A stretch of 14,729 nt of DNA from CAYQPF01 sp964419225. GTDB taxonomy: Bacteria > Cloacimonadota > Cloacimonadia > Cloacimonadales > CAYQPF01. Below, piece by piece: positions 1-5,578 of this stretch. The first letter of the stretch is position 1, and each line of letters begins with the position of its first letter. The stretch is from positions 1 through 14,729 of the forward strand of contig CAYQPF010000128.1 in the NCBI GenBank assembly GCA_964419225.1, in the 5' to 3' direction. The notes beneath the pieces were generated by a model that did not search any database, had not been told where the DNA came from, and saw only the letters and a program-made list of their open reading frames with translations. The translations under genes and the position numbers were made by a program.

Positions 1-224
1 ATCATGGATATACCATCCTGGGCATTTCTAATACCCTGATTCATTGCGGATATTTCTGATCTCATACCTTCTCTGATAGCTAGTCCGGCAGCATCGTCTG
101 CTGCTGAATTTATACGGAGTCCTGTGGATAATCTTTGTATTGAATCTCCCAGTCTGCCGTAAGATGCTTGTAAACTGCGGGACACTCCCTGTGCCATTAA
201 GTTATGGTTTATTACGAGTGACAT
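1..224 (-). CDS. Flagellin (flagellar filament subunit), N-terminal part only
   Basis: This is a flagellin gene cut by the left window edge; 74 complete codons are visible. The protein begins MSLVINHNLMAQGVSRSL and carries the conserved D0/D1 segment RLSTGLRINSAADDAAGLAI. By hand count it matches the next flagellin (387-1367) at about 57 of 74 residues, so the two are recent paralogues. The start is fixed by an AAGGAGG Shine-Dalgarno (230-236) six bases before the ATG, and by the identical MSLVINHNLM start in its neighbour. Flagellin is exported unfolded through the flagellar type III apparatus and polymerises into the filament. The leader holds the small AGGA-loop hairpin shared by all three flagellin genes here. 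No good sigma-28 promoter was found directly upstream, unlike for the neighbour. The C-terminal half lies outside the window. Confidence 0.95.
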   Translation of the reverse strand, partial: MSLVINHNLMAQGVSRSLQASYGRLGDSIQRLSTGLRINSAADDAAGLAIREGMRSEISAMNQGIRNAQDGISM

Positions 225-386
225 ATTTTCCTCCTTGATTGGTAAATTGTTCATCCTTGACTTGGCTAAAATTTGGGATGGGAGTACGTACCTAGGCGAT
301 TACCTAACCAATCGGAAAGGAGAGGGCGTGTCTTGCAAGCAAATGCTCATTTTGCCGCAGTCATCTGAAATTTATCTTCTATTTTT
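225..386 (-). other. Leader/intergenic region upstream of the partial flagellin
   Basis: These 162 bases separate two flagellins and hold no supported gene. They contain the Shine-Dalgarno (230-236), the AGGA-loop hairpin (251-260) and a weak inverted repeat (CGATT at 297-301, AATCG at 310-314). I saw no clear intrinsic terminator after the flagellin ending at 387 and no convincing sigma-28 box. The partial flagellin may therefore be transcribed by readthrough, or from a promoter I cannot recognise. Confidence 0.6.
251..260 (-). promoter_or_regulatory. AGGA-loop hairpin in flagellin leader (candidate CsrA site)
   Basis: On the minus strand this reads TCA-AGGA-TGA, a 3-bp stem with an AGGA loop. 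The loop GGA lies 22 nt upstream of the GGA in the AAGGAGG Shine-Dalgarno. It is the weakest of three equivalent hairpins, but the core CAAGGATG is kept. That core resembles the known CsrA consensus (RUACARGGAUGU, GGA in a loop). CsrA control is inferred. Confidence 0.5.
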
Positions 387-1367
387 TTATCCTAAAAGTT
401 TCAATGCCATTTGTGGCAGTGAATTTGCCTGTGCCAACATTGAAGTTGCTGCCTGGGTTAGTACCTGATTTCTTACGAACTCAGTCATTTCAGTTGCTAC
501 ATCAATATCTGATATTCTGGATTCAGATGCTTGGAGATTTTCTACCTTAGTTGTTAAACTTGATATTGTATTTTCCAAACGGTTCTGAATGGCACCTAAG
601 TTGGCTCTAACATTTTCTTTTCTGGAAATTGCTGTATTCAATTGTTCCAAAGCTAACTGAGCTGCATGTTGAGTCGATACAGCTACTTTGGCATCACCAA
701 AAGCTTCTCCGGTTCTTGCGAACAATGATCCGGTTCTGACATCTGCTATTCTCACAAAGTAGTAATCTTCCGCTCTGTCATTATCAGGTCCAAAATGGAT
801 TTTGAAACCACCGGTAATACCGCCATTAGCAGTAACTCGTCCGTTAGCTTCGATCCAACCGCTACTGTTCACCCAATTACTTTCTTCTGTATTTCCCCAT
901 ACATTGTGTGAACTCCAATTTCCACCTGTTCCAGATGAAGAAACTCCTCCGTTCAGAAGTTTCAACCCATTGAAATCTGTTGCGGTAGCTATTCTGTCTA
1001 TTTCCGCCGCCATAGCAGCAAATTCTGACTGGATGATCATTCTTTGGTCATTGGAATAAGTACCTGTTGCAGCTTGTTCTGCCAATTCCTTCATTCTGAT
1101 TAACTTTTCATCAATAATACTTAAAGCACCCTCTGCGGTTTGAATCAGAGATACACCGTCCTGAGCGTTTCTTACGCCCTGACTCATTGTTGCTATTTCT
1201 GCTCTCATTCCTTCTCTGATTGCCAATCCGGCTGCATCGTCTGCTGCTGAATTGATTCTTAAACCGGTGGATAATCTTTCAATTGAACTTCCCATTCTCG
1301 CATAGGAGTTCTGCAGGTTTCCGGCTACCTGTGAAGCCATTAGATTGTGATTAATTACGAGTGACAT
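387..1367 (-). CDS. Flagellin (flagellar filament subunit), 326 aa
   Basis: This is a complete flagellin. Residues 1-140 form the conserved N-terminal D0/D1 region, including RLSTGLRINSAADDAAGLAI (31-50) and RMKELAEQAATGTYS (91-105). Residues about 230-326 form the C-terminal D1/D0 region, including AQLALEQLNTAI and the terminal TSMLAQANSLPQMALKLLG. The middle is short, about 90 residues, so the outer D2/D3 domains are small. It includes a tryptophan-rich stretch (W151, W157, W165, W171) and a KIHFG...DYYFVRI segment shared with the third flagellin. An upstream in-frame ATG at 1403 is rejected because AAGGAGG (1373-1379) sits five bases from the ATG at 1367 and the paralogue starts identically. 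Transcription probably starts at the sigma-28 promoter at 1538-1564, giving a leader of about 160 nt. Confidence 0.97.
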   Translation of the reverse strand: MSLVINHNLMASQVAGNLQNSYARMGSSIERLSTGLRINSAADDAAGLAIREGMRAEIATMSQGVRNAQDGVSLIQTAEGALSIIDEKLIRMKELAEQAATGTYSNDQRMIIQSEFAAMAAEIDRIATATDFNGLKLLNGGVSSSGTGGNWSSHNVWGNTEESNWVNSSGWIEANGRVTANGGITGGFKIHFGPDNDRAEDYYFVRIADVRTGSLFARTGEAFGDAKVAVSTQHAAQLALEQLNTAISRKENVRANLGAIQNRLENTISSLTTKVENLQASESRISDIDVATEMTEFVRNQVLTQAATSMLAQANSLPQMALKLLG

Positions 1368-1389
1368 CTTTTCCTCCTTGATTTGTCTC

Positions 1390-1403
1390 ATGCATCCTTG
1401 CAT
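1390..1403 (-). promoter_or_regulatory. AGGA-loop hairpin in flagellin leader (candidate CsrA site)
   Basis: The minus strand reads ATGCA-AGGA-TGCAT, a perfect 5-bp stem closing an AGGA loop. The loop GGA lies 20 nt upstream of the GGA in the AAGGAGG Shine-Dalgarno (1373-1379). GGA in a hairpin loop plus a second GGA in the Shine-Dalgarno is the known architecture of two-site CsrA repression, as on Bacillus subtilis hag. The stem differs from those of the other two flagellin leaders but the pairing is kept. Confidence 0.6.
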
Positions 1404-1533
1404 TTTTTGTAATTAATTTAAAGGCCTTTCACCTTTATGGTTTTTGCGGGCTAACCACATACATCACATTATGTACTTTTTAAAGATCACTTATTTCACA
1501 TTTTTCACATTCTTGCGAATCACTTTATCTATT

Positions 1534-1560
1534 GTTATTATCGGCTAAGCTGATAATAAC
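1534..1560 (-). repeat. Near-perfect inverted repeat across a flagellin stop codon
   Basis: Thirteen-base arms centred on 1547 pair completely except for one G-T position: GTTATTATCGGCT at 1534-1546 against AGCTGATAATAAC at 1548-1560 on the plus strand. It covers the last codons and TAG of the flagellin at 1545-2489 and overlaps the -10 box and spacer of the sigma-28 promoter. No T-tract follows on either strand, so it is not a normal intrinsic terminator. It could stabilise the 3' end of the upstream mRNA, or the symmetry may come from the promoter sequence itself. Confidence 0.7.
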
Positions 1561-1564
1561 TTTA
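1538..1564 (-). promoter_or_regulatory. Sigma-28 (FliA) promoter for the flagellin at 387-1367
   Basis: On the minus strand the -35 box is TAAAGTTA (1557-1564), the spacer is exactly 11 bases, and the -10 box is GCCGATAA (1538-1545). The enterobacterial FliA consensus is TAAAGTTT-N11-GCCGATAA, so this matches 15 of 16 defined positions with the right spacing. It lies inside the last codons of the upstream flagellin gene and overlaps its stop codon. Transcription should begin near 1530. Class-3 flagellar control, meaning expression only after hook completion, is known for such promoters and is inferred here. Confidence 0.9.
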
Positions 1565-2489
1565 GAACTAATTTTGGTAAAGAGTTGGCTTGTGCCAACA
1601 TAGAAGTCGCAGCTTCAGCTAATACCTGACTCTTCATGAAATCAGCCATCTCTATAGCTACATCAATATCTGTAATATTAGAATCTGCAGCCTCAGTATT
1701 ATCTACCTGATTCTCCAGATTCTTTAAAGTTATTTCCAGCCTGTTCTGCATAGCACCTAAATGAGATCTGTTAATGTCTTTGTACTGCATTGCTGAGTTT
1801 ATCTGTTGAAGTGCTAATTGTGCCGAATGCTGGGTTGATACAGCCAGTATTTGACTTAATGTCTGAGTTTGTCCCAGAGTTCCAAATAAACCGCCTGTCG
1901 TCATATTGTCTATTTTTATGAAGTAATAATCCTGTGACTTTAAATTGCTATCTCCAAAATGAATCTTCAATCCCTTCTGAGTAGAATCCAAATCTGCTAC
2001 ATCTTTAACTGCATAATCAGTTAAATGCCATTGATTAATTCTTTGGCTATATCTGTTACCGGATAAATCTCCGGTTAGAAGCTTGATATCTTTATAATTT
2101 GTGGAATTGGCTATCCTGTCTATTTCTGAAGTAAGGGAAATAAATTCCGATTGGATCATTGCTCTCTGCTCTTGGGTATAAGTTCCGGTCGCTGCCTGCT
2201 CTGCCAATTCCTTCATCCTGACAAGACTCTCTTCTATTGTGTTCAATGATGATTCTGCTGTCTGAATTAATGAAATCGCTTCGTTTGTATTTTTGATGCC
2301 CTGACCAAGTGTAGCAATCTTACCGCGTAAAATATTTGAAATCGCGTAACCTTCAGGATCATCAACAGAACTATTGATCCTAACACCGGAAGATAATCTT
2401 TGGATGGAGGTAGATAAATTACTATAATGTGCCTGTAAGCTGTTGGAAGCTCTGAGAGCTGTTAAATTAGTATTAATGTTTAAAGACAT
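1545..2489 (-). CDS. Divergent flagellin, 314 aa
   Basis: This is a complete flagellin with the conserved N-terminal region (residues 1-140, RMKELAEQAATGTYT at 91-105) and C-terminal region (about 217-314, TDIDVAIEMADFMKSQVL and TSMLAQANSLPKLVLKLLSA). Its middle is short and shares the KIHFG...DYYFIKI segment with the previous flagellin. It departs from both neighbours at the usually invariant DDAAGLAIREGMR segment: residues 43-55 read DDPEGYAISNILR. It may be a minor, specialised or hook-proximal filament protein, which is inference. The start at 2489 is preferred over an in-frame ATG at 2516 because AAGGAGG (2495-2501) lies five bases before it. No sigma-28 box was seen directly upstream, so it may be co-transcribed with the chaperone-like gene 62 bases upstream. 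Confidence 0.96.
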   Translation of the reverse strand: MSLNINTNLTALRASNSLQAHYSNLSTSIQRLSSGVRINSSVDDPEGYAISNILRGKIATLGQGIKNTNEAISLIQTAESSLNTIEESLVRMKELAEQAATGTYTQEQRAMIQSEFISLTSEIDRIANSTNYKDIKLLTGDLSGNRYSQRINQWHLTDYAVKDVADLDSTQKGLKIHFGDSNLKSQDYYFIKIDNMTTGGLFGTLGQTQTLSQILAVSTQHSAQLALQQINSAMQYKDINRSHLGAMQNRLEITLKNLENQVDNTEAADSNITDIDVAIEMADFMKSQVLAEAATSMLAQANSLPKLVLKLLSA

Positions 2490-2511
2490 CTTATCCTCCT
2501 TGATCACTTGC

Positions 2512-2523
2512 GGCATCCTTGCC
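2512..2523 (-). promoter_or_regulatory. AGGA-loop hairpin in flagellin leader (candidate CsrA site)
   Basis: The minus strand reads GGCA-AGGA-TGCC, a 4-bp stem with an AGGA loop. The loop GGA lies 19 nt upstream of the GGA in the AAGGAGG Shine-Dalgarno (2495-2501). The stem differs in sequence from ATGCA/TGCAT at 1390-1403, yet pairing is kept on both sides. That covariation supports a selected RNA structure. Confidence 0.6.
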
Positions 2524-2551
2524 TGACCTTTCAGAGGTGATGTCTCATCTC

Positions 2552-3373
2552 CTACTTAGTCGTATCTATGAAATGCGACCTCCCACCCATTACTGCATAT
2601 TTTGAGATCGCCTTAACTCCATCATTCTGTTTGCGGATCTCAAATCTGATGTCTTCCCGCAAATTCTGAAGTTTCACACTATTTTCATCTTCAATCTTCA
2701 TTATCTCTTTCACTTTAATACCTATTTCGGCGAAAAGCTCTTTTACTTTAGCACTTTTTTGATTTTCTTCTTCTATCTTCGTTAATAAATTGAAATTCAC
2801 CGTCTTCTGTATATGCTCAATCGAATCCAATGCTTTGTCTTTCTCAAAATGATATGCATCTAACTCTTCAATTTCGTTATTCTGCAGACTCTCACTCTCC
2901 AAATTGGAATATTGCAAATAGTGCTGATATGCAGTATTCAAATCTGTTAATAAAAGAATATTAGCATCCAAATCTGCATTCGTCTCGTGTGTATGAGACA
3001 ACATGTTCTCCAGTTCAATAATCTGTATTTCCAAATCTGCAAGTTTCGCTTTGGCTTGTGTTATGTCATGATCATTGAGAATAATGTCCTTTTCTTCCTG
3101 AGACAATTCAAAATTATTAACAATACTTATCATTTTGGTGAAAATGAACAATTCCAAATTTCGTTTTTTTAAGATTAATCGCCCTAACTCTGTTTGATAC
3201 TGAGGTGTTGATATTTCCCTGCCTGAGAAATTGCCTTCTCCTGCCTGTTCATCTTGATTGCTTCGTTCGGAATCTTTACGATGGTAATGCTGCTGAGAAT
3301 TTTGATTTTGCTCCTGCTTCGAATTAATCCTCAACATCTGCGGAGGAGCAACTTTGATAAAATCTCTTTCCAT
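2552..3373 (-). CDS. Coiled-coil protein with FlgN/FliT-like C-terminus, probable flagellar export chaperone
   Basis: A 273-aa protein with no signal peptide or membrane segment. Residues 1 to about 65 are polar and look disordered (rich in Q, N, S, E and H), with a short APPQMLRI motif near residue 9. The rest is mostly helical with coiled-coil character. The C-terminal part has a helix with repeated E/K, then a GVKAISKY segment and a terminal FIDTTK. That ending resembles the C-termini of FlgN/FliT-type chaperones, which hold hook-associated proteins or flagellin before export. Its position immediately before flagellin genes supports such a role, but the family match is from memory and the N-terminal extension is unusual. 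AGGAG (3380-3384) lies six bases before the chosen ATG. An overlapping ATG at 3377 is in another frame. A cytoplasmic protein of unrelated function cannot be excluded. Confidence 0.6.
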   Translation of the reverse strand: MERDFIKVAPPQMLRINSKQEQNQNSQQHYHRKDSERSNQDEQAGEGNFSGREISTPQYQTELGRLILKKRNLELFIFTKMISIVNNFELSQEEKDIILNDHDITQAKAKLADLEIQIIELENMLSHTHETNADLDANILLLTDLNTAYQHYLQYSNLESESLQNNEIEELDAYHFEKDKALDSIEHIQKTVNFNLLTKIEEENQKSAKVKELFAEIGIKVKEIMKIEDENSVKLQNLREDIRFEIRKQNDGVKAISKYAVMGGRSHFIDTTK

Positions 3374-3408
3374 TCATTACTCCTATTATTACTAATTACC
3401 TGTTATAC

Positions 3409-3435
3409 TTTTCGCATCCAGGACAATTATCTTTA
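3409..3435 (-). promoter_or_regulatory. Weak sigma-28-like promoter upstream of the chaperone-like gene
   Basis: On the minus strand TAAAGATA (3428-3435) is followed by 11 bases and TGCGAAAA (3409-3416). That is 11 of 16 positions against TAAAGTTT-N11-GCCGATAA with the exact spacing. It overlaps the stop codon of the upstream gene, like the strong site at 1538-1564. The -10 match is poor, so this is only a candidate for driving the chaperone-like gene and the flagellin after it. Confidence 0.3.
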
Positions 3436-4554
3436 GTTTTTTGTTCCTGGGTTAAAATACCCTTCTAATGCTGTCAGAAAATCCCTGTCTGTTAAACCCT
3501 TAACACACTTCCAATCCTCACACCTTCCATTCCAGCAGGGACTACAAGCCAAATCAGGAAGCAGCTTGACGCCTCTGTCGAATAAATCAATTTCCTGCTC
3601 ACAACTTGGCCCAAAAAATACTATTACATACTTCTCTAAGGCTATCGACGCATGCATAGCCATCGTATCCCCGGTTATTACTATATCACAGAAATCAAGG
3701 TAAAGCAAACCTTTTCTCAATCCTTCACTCGTCGGTGTATTAATAACATGATGTTTCGTTCCGGCCATAATCTCTTCATTTCTTTCACTCTCTGCTTTAC
3801 CGCCAAGCAAGGCAACCAATACATTCGGATACTTTTCATATATGGCATCTATTAAAGCAACATATTGTGATATCTCCAGCTTTTTCATCGGCAAAATCGG
3901 AGCACATCCTGTATTAATGCCAATTACTATTTTGTTCTCTGGATTTATTCTGTGCTTATACTCCATTACATAATTCTTCTCTTCCTCACTGAACTCCAAA
4001 AGATAAAAATCTCTCTTGTATTCCAAACCCCAGGATTCATGTAATATTTGCTGACCTGTCTGCTTATTCTTATAAAACTTCAAATCATCATCTAAACCAA
4101 GTTCGTAACTATAATTTGCTTTGTCATTCGCTGGCAATATCCGACCATAATCAGACAGAGTAAATCCATATTTATCTTTAGCATTTAATGATTTTAACAG
4201 TGATGAGGAATTCTGATTCTTATCACCATTATAAACTGCAGCAAAAGACATATTTTGCACAATAAGAATATTCTCAGGATTGTACTCAATTACCTTATCT
4301 AATAATGAATTGTTCTCCAACAAAGGCATAGCATTTTTTAAGGTGATCCAGTAAATCAATGATTCAGGATGCTTCCTTTTCAAGGGATGTAAAGCTGCAG
4401 TTGTCATCATAACATCACCCATCGCATCCAGATTTATGATCAGTATAATCTCCTTTACATCATCAAAATGTGGACAGTCAACACAACTCCTCTTATATTT
4501 ACATGGCTTATAACCATTGAACAATCTGCATGTAATCTTATATTCAGACATCAT
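3433..4554 (-). CDS. Glycosyltransferase family 9 (ADP-heptose:LPS heptosyltransferase-like), 373 aa
   Basis: The first nucleotide-binding half starts with IILIINLDAMGDVMMTTAAL (36-55), the family-9 N-terminal pattern. The second half has a GINTGCAP-like strand (212-219), ALLGGKAESERN (248-259) and TGDTMAMHASIAL (294-306), typical of heptosyltransferases. GT9 enzymes move heptose or a related sugar from an ADP-sugar to a lipid-linked or protein acceptor on the cytoplasmic face of the inner membrane. Two cysteine groups stand out: C9, C18, C24 and C27 before the domain, and C337, C340, C345 and C350 near the end. The second recalls the CSPC segment of many heptosyltransferases; the first may bind metal. 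It overlaps the decarboxylase gene by an ATGA. A second ATG at 4551 has better spacing to GGAG and may be the true start. The acceptor could be LPS core or, given the neighbours, flagellin. Confidence 0.85.
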   Translation of the reverse strand: MMSEYKITCRLFNGYKPCKYKRSCVDCPHFDDVKEIILIINLDAMGDVMMTTAALHPLKRKHPESLIYWITLKNAMPLLENNSLLDKVIEYNPENILIVQNMSFAAVYNGDKNQNSSSLLKSLNAKDKYGFTLSDYGRILPANDKANYSYELGLDDDLKFYKNKQTGQQILHESWGLEYKRDFYLLEFSEEEKNYVMEYKHRINPENKIVIGINTGCAPILPMKKLEISQYVALIDAIYEKYPNVLVALLGGKAESERNEEIMAGTKHHVINTPTSEGLRKGLLYLDFCDIVITGDTMAMHASIALEKYVIVFFGPSCEQEIDLFDRGVKLLPDLACSPCWNGRCEDWKCVKGLTDRDFLTALEGYFNPGTKN

Positions 4555-5540
4555 TTTTCTCCAGATATCAGGGCAATTCTTTCACCCATCTTTACTTTTG
4601 TTTCATATCCTTCTGCGGAATTCTGAACTAAATCTTCATCAAATCTGATAGTATCTTTCTTAAATAATACTATTACAGTTGAACCCCCAAACTTAAAATA
4701 ACCTTTCTCTTCACCTTTATCAAAGGGTTCATAGGGTGTGTAGGACTGTACAATCGTACCGACCATTGTCGCTCCTACTTCCATAAACAACACCTGTTTA
4801 CTTTTCGTACTGTGGATAATCGTGTATTCTCTTTTGTTTTGGTAAAATATCTTCAAATTCTCCCTCAAAGCAATTGGCGAAACTGAATAGTATTTACCAT
4901 TTATTCTCTTGGTCTTTTCCGCTTCTCCGGATACAGGAAAATGAAATCTGTGATAATCTGACGGAGCAAGACGAATGATCGCCATACTACCGTTTTGATA
5001 ATATTCTGCCAGCTTTTTATCTTTAAGTAATGCCTCTAAAGAAAAAACTATCCCTTTAATCAAAAATTGGTTGGTGTCATTGATATTATCGAAAACAGTA
5101 ATCTTTCCATCTGCAGGTGATATTATACTGTTTTCAAGAGTATCAATAGGTCTGGCACTTTTCTTGATCTTCCTCGTAAAAAAATCATTGAATGATGAGT
5201 ACTGATAAATATTCCTGTTGTATTCTGACATGTCTATGTTGAACATATCCACGAATGGCTGAATCTTTTTTACAGAGTTCCTCTTATCCATCAGTCTTCC
5301 ATAAAAATTGAACATCATCTTCCGCTTGGCTAATCCATTCAATGTGATTTTACCTACCGGATTTTGATATAACCAGCGAAGCCAGGCTTCTGCTGCTACT
5401 TTCTCCTGCCTTATTTCACTCGTATATCTTACCTTGTATAAAACAGGTGTGCTGTCCTTTGGTTCTTTAAATGCTATTAATCCCATAATTATTAATGTTA
5501 TTAGTATTCCTATTAAAGCAAATTTTAGTGTCTTTTTCAT
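4551..5540 (-). CDS. psd: Phosphatidylserine decarboxylase proenzyme
   Basis: This enzyme converts phosphatidylserine to phosphatidylethanolamine in the inner membrane, using a pyruvoyl group made by self-cleavage. The 329-aa protein has an N-terminal membrane helix (about 7-24), FNDFFTRKIKKSARP (117-131), SPADGK with the conserved acidic D144, YHRFH with H197 and H200, and FGGST (284-288). Cleavage is expected between G286 and S287, giving a beta chain and a pyruvoyl-capped alpha chain of about 43 residues. The set matches the D-H-S machinery of the family, and the length fits the longer bacterial forms. The start is unusual: the ATG directly follows the T-tract of an intrinsic terminator with no Shine-Dalgarno at normal distance. 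MKK plus a hydrophobic helix still makes it the natural N-terminus. The gene overlaps the GT9 gene by an ATGA, so the two are translationally coupled. Confidence 0.95.
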   Translation of the reverse strand: MKKTLKFALIGILITLIIMGLIAFKEPKDSTPVLYKVRYTSEIRQEKVAAEAWLRWLYQNPVGKITLNGLAKRKMMFNFYGRLMDKRNSVKKIQPFVDMFNIDMSEYNRNIYQYSSFNDFFTRKIKKSARPIDTLENSIISPADGKITVFDNINDTNQFLIKGIVFSLEALLKDKKLAEYYQNGSMAIIRLAPSDYHRFHFPVSGEAEKTKRINGKYYSVSPIALRENLKIFYQNKREYTIIHSTKSKQVLFMEVGATMVGTIVQSYTPYEPFDKGEEKGYFKFGGSTVIVLFKKDTIRFDEDLVQNSAEGYETKVKMGERIALISGEK

Positions 5541-5570
5541 AAAAAAACAGGGTTCCTTGCAGAACCCTGT
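5541..5570 (-). terminator. Intrinsic terminator after the second DUF6754-type gene
   Basis: On the minus strand ACAGGGTTC pairs perfectly with GAACCCTGT around a six-base loop (5547-5555 with 5562-5570), followed by a run of T (5546-5541). It starts nine bases after the stop codon of the gene at 5579-8464. Its T-tract runs straight into the ATG of psd at 5540, so it could also act as an attenuator or block on psd. Confidence 0.9.
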
Positions 5571-5578
5571 CTCTTAAC

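Noticed and set aside
309..335. Possible sigma-28 promoter for the partial flagellin (TCCGATTG on the minus strand)
   Set aside because: Only about 5 of 8 positions of the -10 box match, and the region 11 bases upstream bears no resemblance to TAAA.
340..360. Inverted repeat GCAAA...TTTGC after the flagellin at 387-1367 as a terminator
   Set aside because: The stem is only five pairs and no T-tract follows on the minus strand.
235..1059. Plus-strand open frames antisense to the flagellins (235-468 and 802-1059)
   Set aside because: They lie opposite well-conserved flagellin coding sequence, lack Shine-Dalgarno sites and show no recognisable protein features.
2590..2640. GGCGATCT on the minus strand as a sigma-28 -10 box for the flagellin at 1545-2489
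   Set aside because: The match is partial and no TAAA-type -35 box lies at the right distance.
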